The position numbers and the translations under genes were made by a program. Shown one piece after another: positions 52,694-62,080 of a stretch of 64,000 bases of DNA (the stretch's first letter is position 1; the number at the start of each line of letters is the position of its first letter). Location: assembly GCA_018434685.1 (NCBI GenBank), contig JAHDOV010000004.1:474808-538807 (forward strand), written 5' to 3'. The notes under the pieces are model-generated. The model was not told the origin of the DNA and made no database searches. It saw nothing but the letters and a program-made list of their open reading frames with translations. The DNA is from Deltaproteobacteria bacterium. Lineage in GTDB: Bacteria; Desulfobacterota; Desulfomonilia; UBA1062.

Positions 52694-53427
52694 CGCTCTC
52701 CTTTGAAAAGGGCATGGATCAGGTATTCCTGATTGCCCTTGACCCCCTTGACCGGTGACGGAATCGTGCCGCTCACCGTCAGATCGAGGGAGATAAAAAA
52801 TGCCTCTAAGTCTTCGATGACCTTTTTTGCAACGTTCTCGTCTCTGAGTATACCACCTTTGCCCACCGAATGTCTCCCTGCTTCAAACTGGGGTTTGATG
52901 AGTGCGATGATCTGGGCAGCCGGTCCAAGTACCTTGAGGACCGGAGGGACAACGAGTTTGAGCGATATGAACGAGACATCGAAGGTGGCGACATCGCAGG
53001 GTTCCGGGATCAGCGCCGGGTCAAGATTCCTCGCGTTGACCCCCTCCAGGCTGATCACCCGCCCGTCATTGGCGAGGCGCCAGTGGAGCTGGGAATGTCC
53101 GACATCGACGGCATATACCCTCCTGGCACCGCGCTGGAGCATGAGATCCGTGAATCCGCCCGTGGAGGCGCCGATATCGATGGCCACCTTGCCGGTGAGG
53201 TCAACACCAAAGGCATCGAGGGCCGCCTCGAGTTTGCCGCCTGCCCTGCTCACGTAGGCGGGGGCTTCCTTTATGGATATCAGTGCGCCCTCATCAGTGG
53301 GCGAGCCTGCCTTGGTTACGGGTTTTCCGTCCACCAGGACACTGCCGGACATGATCAGGCCGAGCGCCTTGGACCTCGTCTCGGCATACCCCTTTTCCAC
53401 GAGCAATGTGTCCAGACGCATCTTCAT
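52690..53427 (-). CDS. tlyA: TlyA family rRNA 2'-O-methyltransferase
   Basis: A 245-residue protein with an N-terminal S4 RNA-binding domain (RLDTLLVEKGYAETRSKA) and a C-terminal FtsJ-like methyltransferase with the SAM loop IDIGASTGGFTD. It should methylate ribosomal RNA cytidines. It overlaps dxs upstream (ATGA) and ispH downstream (ATGA). The placement next to dxs is common in bacteria and has no clear metabolic reason. Confidence 0.94.
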   Translation of the reverse strand: MKMRLDTLLVEKGYAETRSKALGLIMSGSVLVDGKPVTKAGSPTDEGALISIKEAPAYVSRAGGKLEAALDAFGVDLTGKVAIDIGASTGGFTDLMLQRGARRVYAVDVGHSQLHWRLANDGRVISLEGVNARNLDPALIPEPCDVATFDVSFISLKLVVPPVLKVLGPAAQIIALIKPQFEAGRHSVGKGGILRDENVAKKVIEDLEAFFISLDLTVSGTIPSPVKGVKGNQEYLIHALFKGER

Positions 53428-55271
53428 AGGAGCTTGAGCACTGCGTTGTGTATCCCCTGCCTGTCAAGGGAGAGGCGCTTCCTGAGGTCATCGAGCGACC
53501 CCTGTTCCACAAAGGTATCGGGTATGCCCAGGAGCTGAAATCTCAGCGGGATATCCAGCTCGCCCAGGGTTTCCACCACGGCAGAACCGACGCCGCCCTG
53601 TATGCAGCCGTCTTCCACCACGATGAACCGGCCGTTGCAGGACCGCACCACCTCGATGATGGTCTTCGTATCGAGGGGTTTCGCAAAGATCAGATCGACC
53701 ACGGCGATGTCGTCCAGGTCGCCGACGGCATCGAGCACCGTGTAGCAAAGCGGTCCGACGCAGAAGACAGCAGCCTTTGAGCCCTCCCTGAGGATCTCTG
53801 CCTTGCCGGTCTTCAGGCGGGAGCTCTTCACGGGGGACTCGACGATCTTTTCCCTCGGGTAGCGTATGGCCACGGGCCCCTGGATCTTGAGTGCGTATTC
53901 GAGCATCTTGGTAAGCATGAGCTGGTCCCTGGGGACCATGACCGTAACATTCGGGATGCTCCTGAAATACGAGAGGTCGAAAACCCCGTGATGGGTCGGT
54001 CCGTCGGGACCCACCAGGCCTGCCCGGTCTATGGCAAAGATGACCGGGGCGTTCTGCAGGGCAACATCGTGGATGATCTCGTCATAGCTTCTCTGGAGAA
54101 AGGTCGAGTAGATGGCGACCACGGGTTTGAGTCCGAACAGTGCCATCCCGGCAGCCATGGTAACGGCATGACCCTCGGCAATTCCTACATCGTGGAATCG
54201 TTCCGGAAAACGGTGGGCAAACGCCTTGAGGCCTGTGCCAGAGGTCATGGCAGCGGTTATGGCAATGATCCGGGGGTCTTTCTTCGCCATGCTGACGAGC
54301 TGCTTGCCGAAGACATCGGAATAGGTCAGGGCGGGTGCCTTCGATGGTATGTCGCCGTTTTCGAGGTCAAACTTGCCCACACCGTGGAAATGCTCGGGGT
54401 CTTTCATGGCAGGTGTGTACCCCCGGCCCTTCTGGGTGATGAGGTGAAGGAGGATGGGCTCGTGCATCTCGGAGATATTCCTGAAGCTCTCGATGAGGTG
54501 GTCGAGGTTGTGCCCGTCGATCGGGCCCACATAGCGGAATCCCATCTCCTCGAAGAGCAGTCCCTCGGTGACGACCCCTTTGACATTGGACTCCACCTGT
54601 TTCGCGACCTTGTAGATCGTATCCCCGAACCCCGGGATGCCCTTGAGGATGCCCTTGATGCCCTCCCGGACATCGCGAACCCGTTTCGAGGTCATGATCC
54701 TGCTGAGGTAATCTGCAATGGCGCCCACCCGGCTGGATATGAACATCTTGTTGTCATTGAGCACGACGATGAGATTCTGTTTCTTCGTGCCCACGAAATT
54801 GAGCCCCTCGAAGGTGAGGCCGTTGGAGAGCGAGCCGTCGCCGATCACGGCGATCACCCGGTTGGAGCACCCTGCCAGGGCCATGGTCTCGCAGATGCCG
54901 CTCGCCGCAGGGATGGCGTTTCCGGAATGCCCGGAAATGAAGACATCATAGGGGCTCTCCCCAGGATTGATGAAGGCGCTGAGACCGCCGCGCTGCCGGA
55001 GGGTTTCAAACCGGTCTTTTCTGCCGGTGATGATCTTGTGGGCGTACCCCTGATGTCCGACATCCCAGAGGATCTTGTCGTGGGGGGTGTTGAATACATA
55101 GTGCATCGCCAGGGTGAACTCCACGGTGCCGAGGCTGGAGGCGAGGTGCCCCCCGGTCTGGCTCACGTGTGCGACGATGAATTCCCTGATCTCCTGGGCA
55201 AGGATCTCCAGTTCCGCAACAGAGAGCTTCTTCAAATCCCTTGGTGTCGAGATATTCGGCAGTATGCTCAT
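53424..55271 (-). CDS. dxs: 1-deoxy-D-xylulose-5-phosphate synthase
   Basis: A 615-residue thiamine diphosphate enzyme that condenses pyruvate and glyceraldehyde-3-phosphate as the first step of the MEP pathway. It has GGHLASSLGTVEFT near the N-terminus, the TPP motif GDGSLSNGLTFEGLN, DGHNLDHL, and the transketolase-like DRAGLVGPDGPTHHG region. The frame extends far upstream into ispA, but the ATG at 55271 gives the normal length; a GTG at 55280 is a possible alternative. It closely follows ispA and couples to tlyA. Confidence 0.96.
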   Translation of the reverse strand: MSILPNISTPRDLKKLSVAELEILAQEIREFIVAHVSQTGGHLASSLGTVEFTLAMHYVFNTPHDKILWDVGHQGYAHKIITGRKDRFETLRQRGGLSAFINPGESPYDVFISGHSGNAIPAASGICETMALAGCSNRVIAVIGDGSLSNGLTFEGLNFVGTKKQNLIVVLNDNKMFISSRVGAIADYLSRIMTSKRVRDVREGIKGILKGIPGFGDTIYKVAKQVESNVKGVVTEGLLFEEMGFRYVGPIDGHNLDHLIESFRNISEMHEPILLHLITQKGRGYTPAMKDPEHFHGVGKFDLENGDIPSKAPALTYSDVFGKQLVSMAKKDPRIIAITAAMTSGTGLKAFAHRFPERFHDVGIAEGHAVTMAAGMALFGLKPVVAIYSTFLQRSYDEIIHDVALQNAPVIFAIDRAGLVGPDGPTHHGVFDLSYFRSIPNVTVMVPRDQLMLTKMLEYALKIQGPVAIRYPREKIVESPVKSSRLKTGKAEILREGSKAAVFCVGPLCYTVLDAVGDLDDIAVVDLIFAKPLDTKTIIEVVRSCNGRFIVVEDGCIQGGVGSAVVETLGELDIPLRFQLLGIPDTFVEQGSLDDLRKRLSLDRQGIHNAVLKLL

Positions 55272-55276
55272 GGTTT

Positions 55277-56155
55277 TCACATCACCCGCTGAACCATAGA
55301 CCGGGCAAGTTCCTCCAATACCGTCGAGTGCTTGTCGCCTATTTGCCCGAGGCATTCGATGGCGCTGCCGGTCATGTGACGCGCCCATGCCCGAGCCTCG
55401 TCGATGCCGAGGGCCTTTACGATGGTTGCCTTGTCCTGGAGCAGATCCTTCCCCGAGGTCTTGCCGAGGACCGTGTCCGTGGAGGTTACATCCAGTATGT
55501 CGTCGATGGCCTGGAACGCGAGCCCCAGGTAGGTGCCGTACTGCACGAGGGGCCGAATCTTCCCGGGGTCGCCGGTCGCTATCCGTGAACCCGTATACAG
55601 GCAGAGCTCGAAGAGGCGGGCTGTCTTCTTCGTGTAGATGTCCTGAATCTGCTCGAGAGAAAGACTCTTCCCCTCGGAAACGACATCCTGGTACTCTCCC
55701 TGAACCAGGCCGCTGGTGCCGCAGACGTCGGCAACGGCCTTGAAGAGGTCTACCTTGACATCGATGCTGTAGTCGGCAGAGCCGATCACGGACAGTGCCT
55801 GGAATATGAGGGCGTCGCCGGCAAGGATTGCGGTGGCTTCCCCGAATCTCGTGTGGCACGTGGGCTGGCCTCTTCTGAGCGCGTCGTTGTCCAGTGCGGG
55901 GAGATCGTCGTGGATGAGGCTGAACGTGTGGATCATCTCGATGGCGAGACCTGCAGGAAGGGTTTCACGGGGGTCTCCACCCAGGGTTTCATGGGCGAGC
56001 ATGGTCAGGATGGGGCGTATGCGCTTGCCCCCGGCTGTCAGCGAATAGGCAAAGGCGTCGATTATTCCCGAGTCGATACCCAGGCTGTCGAGGTAGGAAT
56101 GGAGGAAATCGTCAAATACCTTCTTTCTCTCTGCAATTACTGCGCTTATGTCCAA
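55277..56155 (-). CDS. ispA: Geranyl/farnesyl diphosphate synthase
   Basis: A short-chain trans-prenyltransferase of 292 residues that builds C10-C15 diphosphates from IPP and DMAPP. It has the first Asp-rich motif DDLPALDND, GGKRIRP for substrate binding, and the second motif FQAIDDILD. With dxs and ispH in the same operon it links the first, last and post-MEP steps, supplying undecaprenyl and quinone chains. xseB, often found upstream of ispA, is not present here. Confidence 0.95.
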   Translation of the reverse strand: MDISAVIAERKKVFDDFLHSYLDSLGIDSGIIDAFAYSLTAGGKRIRPILTMLAHETLGGDPRETLPAGLAIEMIHTFSLIHDDLPALDNDALRRGQPTCHTRFGEATAILAGDALIFQALSVIGSADYSIDVKVDLFKAVADVCGTSGLVQGEYQDVVSEGKSLSLEQIQDIYTKKTARLFELCLYTGSRIATGDPGKIRPLVQYGTYLGLAFQAIDDILDVTSTDTVLGKTSGKDLLQDKATIVKALGIDEARAWARHMTGSAIECLGQIGDKHSTVLEELARSMVQRVM

Positions 56156-56240
56156 TCCAGTTCTCCTGAGAGAGGCAATACCATGTCAGGCCGGATTCTT
56201 CAAGGATTGATAGCTGGGATCGTATCTCCGATTCCATGCC

Positions 56241-57110
56241 TCACGCCTTGAGCCTGTCGTAGAGCATCATGATCGTATTCACGTAGACCTCGCTGTGATT
56301 ATAGTGCCATACGGCCTTTCTCTTCTTCTCGAGCGCCGCATCCTCCTGCCATCCTGCGCGCTTGAGATAATGAGCTATGCTGGCCATGGCGTCTGCCATG
56401 TTGAAGGGGTCTTTTTTCCCGTCACGATCACCGTCCATACCGTATTCCATGAACGAGGAGGGGATGAACTGTCCCGGGCCGAGTGCGCCGGCGAAGGAAC
56501 CGGAGATATCGAGCGGGTCCCGGCCCAGGCCGTCGGCAAGGACGATGAGCTGGTAGAGCTCGTTGAGCGCCCACTGTGCCTTTTTCCGGGCGCGCTGGAC
56601 CGTAGCCTCGTCATTGAGTCTCGGGTACTGGCCGCTGTACGTCTTCCGGATGTTATCGAGATAGGCAGGGTCCAGGATGACGGCGAGGTTCGTGTAGGCC
56701 ACGAACACGGTATAGTTCTCGGGATAGGTGCCCAGCCTCGATTCCACGATGAGTATGGCGGTTATGACCTCGGCGGAGGTGCCGAATCGTTCCACTATGG
56801 AGGGGAAAATATGGGCGTTATCCTGGATATACCTCTTGCCCTTGTCGATGTACACCGGGTCGATCTCCATGTACTCCGGCTGTTGGGCGGTGCCCTTCGG
56901 GCTTGAATAGAAGAGGTTTTTCATGATGATGCCCGGTTCGACGGAGACCCTCGGGTCATTGAGCAGGTGCTGAACGTGACTCCGCTCGAGCCCTTTTTCC
57001 ACCAGTGAGTCCTCGATAAATTTCTTCGATGTGTCTGCCTGGGCCTGGATGGGTGTCTGAAGTGCCAAAAGGAGAGTGACGACAAGAAAACAGGTACTAG
57101 TACGATTCAT
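56241..57110 (-). CDS. MltB-type lytic murein transglycosylase
   Basis: A 289-residue exported protein with a signal peptide (cleavage near 24). The catalytic Glu is in VESRLGTYPE near residue 120, followed by GALGPGQFIPSSFMEYGMDG with the substrate-cleft residues. It cleaves peptidoglycan to 1,6-anhydro products. There is no lipobox and no C-terminal peptidoglycan-binding domain, so it is shorter than MltB. AAGGAG precedes the ATG at 57110. It heads the isoprenoid gene run on the minus strand with an 85-base gap to ispA. Confidence 0.9.
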   Translation of the reverse strand: MNRTSTCFLVVTLLLALQTPIQAQADTSKKFIEDSLVEKGLERSHVQHLLNDPRVSVEPGIIMKNLFYSSPKGTAQQPEYMEIDPVYIDKGKRYIQDNAHIFPSIVERFGTSAEVITAILIVESRLGTYPENYTVFVAYTNLAVILDPAYLDNIRKTYSGQYPRLNDEATVQRARKKAQWALNELYQLIVLADGLGRDPLDISGSFAGALGPGQFIPSSFMEYGMDGDRDGKKDPFNMADAMASIAHYLKRAGWQEDAALEKKRKAVWHYNHSEVYVNTIMMLYDRLKA

Positions 57111-57277
57111 GTTAAGATCTCCTTGCCCCAAGGCTGTTGGTACTATCATCTGGATGCATCCGATGAGAGAATACTAACCTCTCTGCGCCGAAGATACAAG
57201 GATGATTATCCGGCGGGCGCCCCTTCAGGCAGCAGGGAGAAACCGGAAACAAGGTCCTGCCTCACTGTGGAGGTATC

Positions 57278-57331
57278 ATGAAAGAACCTGGGCAAGAGCC
57301 GTCGGCCTGCACGAATGAATCCTCGGCTTGA
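57278..57331 (+). CDS. Possible 17-residue leader peptide upstream of accC
   Basis: A short frame encodes MKEPGQEPSACTNESSA with GGAGG 4 bases before the ATG. It ends 33 bases before accC and overlaps a TTGACT that could be part of an accC promoter (57328-57333, with TAAAGA at 57351-57356). It could be a leader peptide or a chance frame. Confidence 0.28.
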   Translation: MKEPGQEPSACTNESSA

Positions 57332-57364
57332 CTTGCTCTCGCTCGCATCATAAAGAGTTCATAT

Positions 57365-58702
57365 ATGAAGAGGATTTTGATCGCAAACCGCGGAGAGGTT
57401 GTCGTGCGCGTCCTGCGGACAGCCAAAGAGATGGGTATTGAGACCATCGTCGTGTATTCAGAAGCCGACAAGGATATGGAATACCTCAAGTATGCGGATG
57501 AGACGGTCCAGATCGGTCCGGCCCAGGCCTCCAAGAGCTATCTGAATATCGATGCGATCATCAGCGCGGCAATTGCCTGGAAGGCAAACGCGGTTCATCC
57601 CGGCTATGGCTTCCTGTCCGAGAATGCCTCTCTTGCCGTGGCGTGTGAGGAAAACGGCATCGCCTTTATCGGGCCATCGAGTTCCACGCTACGGACGATC
57701 GGGAACAAGTCCCGGACAAAGGAGGTGGCCAAATCCCTCGGAATACCCACCATACCCGGTTCGTATGGGGTCGTCTCGGACATTGACCAGACGATTGTCA
57801 TGGCAAAGGAACTGGGCATGCCCGTGATATTGAAATCCCTCTACGGCGGCGGCGGCAGGGGGATGAAGGTTGCCTATACCGAAGATCAGCTTCGTTCCCA
57901 GTTCGCCAATGTGAGCAGCGAGGCAAATGCTGCCTTCGGCCGCAACGAGGTATACATCGAGCACTACATATCCTGCCCCAGGCACCTCGAGGTGCAGGTG
58001 CTGTCAGACGAATACGGCGGCATCCTGGTGCTGGGCGACCGGGAGTGCTCCATACAGAGGCGGCATCAGAAGATCATCGAAGAGGCCCCCATACCGAATA
58101 TCGAAAAGCCCATCAGGGACAACCTGTGGAAATGGGCCGAGCAGATCATGAAGGCCATCGGATTCAAGGGGCTCGGCACGGTGGAATTCCTGATGGATCA
58201 GGGGGGCAACACCTATTTCCTCGAGATAAACGGAAGACTGCAGGTCGAACACCCGGTAACCGAGATGGTCACGGGTATCGATATGGTCAGGGAGCAGATC
58301 ATGATCGCCGCAGGTTCCCACATAGACGGGGGCAGTGTCCGCATCAGCGGCCATGCGATCGAGTGCAGGCTGAACGCGGAAAATCCTGCAAAGAATTTCA
58401 TGCCCACCACCGGCACGATCAATTCCCTGCGCCTGCCGGGCGGTCCCGGCACCCGGGTTGATACGCACCTCTTTCCCGGCTGCTGCATAAGCTCCTACTA
58501 CGATCCCCTGCTCGTGAAGCTCATCGCCCACCACACGACCCGCAATGGGGTGCTCAGGCGGATGACGAGGATGCTCGATGAAACCACCCTGCATGGCATC
58601 ACCACCAACAAGGACCTGCTGCTCACGCTCTTGAAGAACGAACGGTTCCTCTCCGGCAACGGCGATACCTCGCTCGTCACCCAGCTCATGAGCAAGAAGT
58701 AA
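57365..58702 (+). CDS. accC: Biotin carboxylase
   Basis: An ATP-grasp enzyme of 445 residues that carboxylates biotin on a carrier protein. It has RGEVVVRVLRTAKEMGI, the glycine-rich loop GGGGRGM, HLEVQVL, EINGRLQVEHPVTEM and GHAIECRLNAE. It stands alone: no biotin carrier (accB) or transcarboxylase gene lies next to it, so it could serve acetyl-CoA carboxylase or a propionyl-CoA/pyruvate carboxylase assembled from parts encoded elsewhere. If the promoter at 57328-57356 is real, the transcript would have almost no leader. Confidence 0.93.
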   Translation: MKRILIANRGEVVVRVLRTAKEMGIETIVVYSEADKDMEYLKYADETVQIGPAQASKSYLNIDAIISAAIAWKANAVHPGYGFLSENASLAVACEENGIAFIGPSSSTLRTIGNKSRTKEVAKSLGIPTIPGSYGVVSDIDQTIVMAKELGMPVILKSLYGGGGRGMKVAYTEDQLRSQFANVSSEANAAFGRNEVYIEHYISCPRHLEVQVLSDEYGGILVLGDRECSIQRRHQKIIEEAPIPNIEKPIRDNLWKWAEQIMKAIGFKGLGTVEFLMDQGGNTYFLEINGRLQVEHPVTEMVTGIDMVREQIMIAAGSHIDGGSVRISGHAIECRLNAENPAKNFMPTTGTINSLRLPGGPGTRVDTHLFPGCCISSYYDPLLVKLIAHHTTRNGVLRRMTRMLDETTLHGITTNKDLLLTLLKNERFLSGNGDTSLVTQLMSKK

Positions 58703-58781
58703 CGGGCTTTCGTAAAAGATACTACCTCTGTGGACCATGGCGCTGGTGTCTTCGGGTGCCGCAGCCGCGGCCCTCAGTCCC

Positions 58782-59792
58782 TCAGCGGGAAAATATCTTG
58801 GTAACCTCGTCGGATACGAATTCCGGCAGCAGCTCATCGTTGCCGTCGGTGACGAGGATCATATCCCGTTCCTGCGTGATCGTGCCGATTATCGCCCCCG
58901 GTAGCGAGTGTTTTTCCCAGGCACTGATAATCTTGTGCGCAGCATGCTCCTTGCAGCACACCAGGAGAGAGCCCGAGGCAAGGGCGCCCAGCGGGTCGAT
59001 GGAAAAGCGGGGGAGGATGGTTTCGGCAAGATCCAGTATGGGGATGCATTCCCGATGAACCCGGATGCCATATCCGCACGCCTGGGCGATCTCGCGCAAC
59101 CCTGTTGCCAGGCCGCCCTCGGTGGGATCGTGCATGGCCGTGACTCCACCCTGTTCCAGGGCGATACGGGCTTCCTTCAGGACGCTGATGCCCGGGGTGT
59201 AGAGGAGGTTGCGTGCCCGAAGAAGGGTTTCGGGATCGAGCTGCGACTCCCGGGACTTTTCGCGGGCGACGATACATGTCCCCTCGATGGGGATGCTCTT
59301 CGAGATCAGGACGAGATCCCCGGGTCTGGCGCCCGAGGTTCGGACAACACAATCACCCAGGAGGGTGCCCACCATGAATCCGATGGCAATGGGCCTGTCG
59401 ATCCCGTGGGTAATCTCCGTATGGCCGCCGGCGAGTGTGATGTCGTACTCGGCGCATGCCCCTCTGAGCTCGGCAAAGAGCGTCTTGACCAGGGATGGTG
59501 TGGTGAGGCCCTCGGGCAGGAGGAACGTGACCAGGAGGTATTTCGGGATGCCCCCCATGCAGGCGATGTCGTTGGAATTGATGGTGATGAGGTAGCGGGC
59601 TATCTCGTCACTGACAAAGGTGATGGGGTCGGTCTTGAAGAGAAGCGTTTGATCCCCGAATCTGATGGCTGCGGCATCTTCACCGATACCCGGCCCCACC
59701 AGGACATTGGGGTCGGTGACGGGTATATCCCCGAGCAGTCTGGCGAGCAGGGAGACAGGGAGCTTGCCCACGGGAAGGATCGGTTCATCCAT
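58782..59792 (-). CDS. AIR synthase-related protein (HypE/PurM superfamily)
   Basis: A 336-residue two-domain protein of the PurM/HypE/ThiL superfamily. ATP-site elements are GPGIGEDAAAI, SNDIACMGGIPKYL and GGHTEITHGIDRP, and the C-terminal domain has HDPTEGGLATGLREIA. It lacks the C-terminal PRICIC-type Cys end needed by HypE for hydrogenase cyanation. Family members phosphorylate or dehydrate diverse substrates. It overlaps folE2 by 8 bases, so a pterin-related or similar role is possible. The substrate cannot be named. Confidence 0.82.
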   Translation of the reverse strand: MDEPILPVGKLPVSLLARLLGDIPVTDPNVLVGPGIGEDAAAIRFGDQTLLFKTDPITFVSDEIARYLITINSNDIACMGGIPKYLLVTFLLPEGLTTPSLVKTLFAELRGACAEYDITLAGGHTEITHGIDRPIAIGFMVGTLLGDCVVRTSGARPGDLVLISKSIPIEGTCIVAREKSRESQLDPETLLRARNLLYTPGISVLKEARIALEQGGVTAMHDPTEGGLATGLREIAQACGYGIRVHRECIPILDLAETILPRFSIDPLGALASGSLLVCCKEHAAHKIISAWEKHSLPGAIIGTITQERDMILVTDGNDELLPEFVSDEVTKIFSR

Positions 59793-60558
59793 GGTCCTTG
59801 CTCTCTATATATGCATAGGCACTGTGATTGTGGATGCTCTCGAAGTTCTCCGCCTCGACCGAGTACCAGGAAAATTCATCGTGCGCGGACAGGAGTGATG
59901 CGACCTGCCTGACGACATCCTCGACAAACATGGGATGGTCGTATGCGTACTCCGTAATGTATTTTTCGTCGGGCCGTTTGAGAATGGGGTATACCTGGCT
60001 GGAAGAACAGCCTTCGATGAGTTCGATGAGGTCCTCGAGCCAGAAGAACTTCTCGTAGCGGACCACGGCCGATACGAGACCCCGCTGATTATGCGCCCCG
60101 TATTCGCTGATCTCCTTCGAGCAGGGGCACAGGGTCTGGATGGGGACCTTTACCCCCACCTTGAATTCGCGGGACTTGCCCACCATGCCCATGAGACGGC
60201 AGGTGTATTCCATCAAACCCACGGAGCCGCTCACCGGGGCGGTCTTCTCGATGAAGTAGGGGAAAGAGATCTCCATGTGGGCGCTTTCGGCCTCGAGGGT
60301 GGTCTGTATCTCGTTGAGGATATGCTCGAAATTCTTGATGTGGATATCTTCCTTGTAGGTGTTGAGAATCTCGATGAAGCGGCTCATGTGGGTGCCCTTG
60401 AATTCCCTGGGCAGGTCCACATAGAGATTGATGCAGGCCACGGTGTTCTGTTTGCCGCGTTTTTTGTCCGAGACTATGATGGGGTAGGAGATGCCCTTTA
60501 CCCCGACCTTCTGGATATAGAGGGGATTGTCAGGTCTCTGTTTCTGGACGTCTTTCAT
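59785..60558 (-). CDS. folE2: GTP cyclohydrolase FolE2 (type IB)
   Basis: A 257-residue enzyme that converts GTP to 7,8-dihydroneopterin triphosphate, using Fe/Mn or other metals instead of strict zinc. It has the catalytic Cys in TLCPCSKEIS, and SEYGAHNQRG, EFKGTHMSRF and GSVGLMEYTC motifs. The ATG at 60558 follows AAGGA and lies 4 bases after the queD stop; the longer frame to 60624 overlaps queD. It feeds QueD in the same operon, pointing to queuosine or tetrahydropterin synthesis. Confidence 0.94.
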   Translation of the reverse strand: MKDVQKQRPDNPLYIQKVGVKGISYPIIVSDKKRGKQNTVACINLYVDLPREFKGTHMSRFIEILNTYKEDIHIKNFEHILNEIQTTLEAESAHMEISFPYFIEKTAPVSGSVGLMEYTCRLMGMVGKSREFKVGVKVPIQTLCPCSKEISEYGAHNQRGLVSAVVRYEKFFWLEDLIELIEGCSSSQVYPILKRPDEKYITEYAYDHPMFVEDVVRQVASLLSAHDEFSWYSVEAENFESIHNHSAYAYIESKDHG

Positions 60559-60562
60559 GGGT

Positions 60563-60934
60563 TCATCCTTGCGGGCAATAGGATACGCAGCAGGCGTCGT
60601 TTTCCCATACGATGACTTCGGCAAGTTCCACGGGCGCCTTCACCTTTGCGGACAGTGCAGTGAAGATGTGTCGAGCGATATTTTCCGCAGAGGGATTCAT
60701 CACGGTAAAGGCCGGCAGATCGTTCAGATACTGGTGGTCCATCCCTGCCAGGACCTCCTTGAGGAGTTGTTTGAGCTGCCTGAAATCCATGACAATACCC
60801 AGGTGGTCGAGCTCGCAGGATCGTACGATTACCTCGACCTTGTAATTGTGACCGTGAAGTCTCTCGCAATCTCCATCATAGCCGCGGAGCCGGTGTGCCG
60901 CGCTGAATGAATCCTTTACCCGTGCCGTAAACAT
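60563..60934 (-). CDS. queD: 6-carboxytetrahydropterin synthase (QueD/PTPS family)
   Basis: A 123-residue enzyme of the PTPS fold. Zinc ligands are in SAAHRL and LHGHNYKVEV, with catalytic Cys in GDCERLHGH and the Glu in AEVIVWE. It converts dihydroneopterin triphosphate made by FolE2 into 6-carboxytetrahydropterin, the second step of the queuosine path. The ATG at 60934 gives the family start; a 12-codon extension is unlikely. No queC or queE is in the window. Confidence 0.93.
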   Translation of the reverse strand: MFTARVKDSFSAAHRLRGYDGDCERLHGHNYKVEVIVRSCELDHLGIVMDFRQLKQLLKEVLAGMDHQYLNDLPAFTVMNPSAENIARHIFTALSAKVKAPVELAEVIVWENDACCVSYCPQG

Positions 60935-61064
60935 GGCCCCTACATAGTACACAAACAACAGGATTGGCAATATGAGAATGGATATGAATACGGGCGCTGT
61001 CTGCTGCGGCCCTCAGCACATGTCGGTGAGGCCACGGAGAGGCTGAGTGTGCCGGAAGAAGGCC

Positions 61065-61091
61065 TTGTCATCAAAGCGATTTTGATATAAC
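61065..61091 (+). promoter_or_regulatory. Promoter of phoH-ybeY
   Basis: TTGTCA (61065-61070) and TATAAC (61086-61091) are 15 bases apart, with an extended TGA directly before the -10. The layout resembles the ugpQ promoter. Confidence 0.55.
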
Positions 61092-61135
61092 AGATCAACC
61101 ATGATATCACAGAGAAAAGAGGCAGTAAGCACTCC

Positions 61136-62080
61136 ATGCCGAGTCTAGAGTTCCCGGATACGCACATCCTCAGGCAGCTTGCAGGTGACAGCTGTTCCCA
61201 TCTGAAGATCATTGAAGACTCTATCGGGGTGAGATGTTCCCTCAAGGGCAATACCATCGAGCTCCAGGGCGAGAGCTTCGACGTCGAGCTTGCCGGGCAT
61301 GCACTGAAAGACCTCTACAAGCTCGTCAAAGAAGGGTTCCCGCTCTATCCCAATGATGTCTGGTATGCGGTGAGGATGCTTGCAAAGGACCGGAACATCA
61401 ATCTCGAGGATGTATTCAAAGACAGCATCTACATATCGTCCACAAAAAAGGTGATCGTGCCCAAGAGCGTTCAGCAGAAACGGTATATCGATGAAATGAG
61501 GGTGAAGGACATCCTCTTCGGGATCGGGCCTGCGGGAACCGGCAAGACCTATCTTGCCCTTGCCATGGCGGTGTCGTATCTCCTGAAGAAGAAGGTGGAG
61601 AGGATCATTCTCACCAGGCCTGCCGTGGAAGCAGGGGAGCGGCTTGGATTTCTCCCCGGGGATCTCCAGGAAAAGGTCAATCCCTACCTGCGTCCCCTCT
61701 ACGACGCCCTCTATGACATGCTCGAGTACGACCATGTGCTGCGCCTGATCAGCCGTGACCAGATAGAGATCGCACCTCTTGCCTTCATGCGTGGGCGGAC
61801 GCTCAACGATGCCTTCATCATCCTCGATGAGGCGCAGAACACCACCTCCGAGCAGATGAAGATGTTTCTCACCCGGATCGGGTTCAATTCCAAGGCGCTC
61901 ATAACCGGCGATGTCACCCAGATCGACCTGCCCACGGGAACCAAGTCGGGCCTTATCGAGGCCTCCCAGATACTCGGCGGCATCGACGAGCTGGGGTTTG
62001 TATATTTCTCCGAGGACGATGTGGTGCGGCACAAGGTGGTGGCCAAGATCATCAGGGCGTACGAAAGGGTATCGCGATGA
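61136..62080 (+). CDS. phoH: PhoH-like ATPase
   Basis: A 314-residue cytoplasmic protein. It has an N-terminal KH-like RNA-binding part (about 1-75) and a P-loop ATPase with Walker A GPAGTGKTYLA, LTRPAVEAGERLGFLPGDL, Walker B FIILDEAQN and TGDVTQIDLP. It is thought to act in RNA metabolism and often pairs with ybeY. Its stop overlaps the ybeY ATG by 4 bases, so the two are translationally coupled. Confidence 0.95.
   Translation: MPSLEFPDTHILRQLAGDSCSHLKIIEDSIGVRCSLKGNTIELQGESFDVELAGHALKDLYKLVKEGFPLYPNDVWYAVRMLAKDRNINLEDVFKDSIYISSTKKVIVPKSVQQKRYIDEMRVKDILFGIGPAGTGKTYLALAMAVSYLLKKKVERIILTRPAVEAGERLGFLPGDLQEKVNPYLRPLYDALYDMLEYDHVLRLISRDQIEIAPLAFMRGRTLNDAFIILDEAQNTTSEQMKMFLTRIGFNSKALITGDVTQIDLPTGTKSGLIEASQILGGIDELGFVYFSEDDVVRHKVVAKIIRAYERVSR

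Noticed and set aside
53988-55292. 434-codon plus-strand frame opposite dxs
   Set aside because: dxs is unmistakable on the minus strand; this is an antisense artefact.
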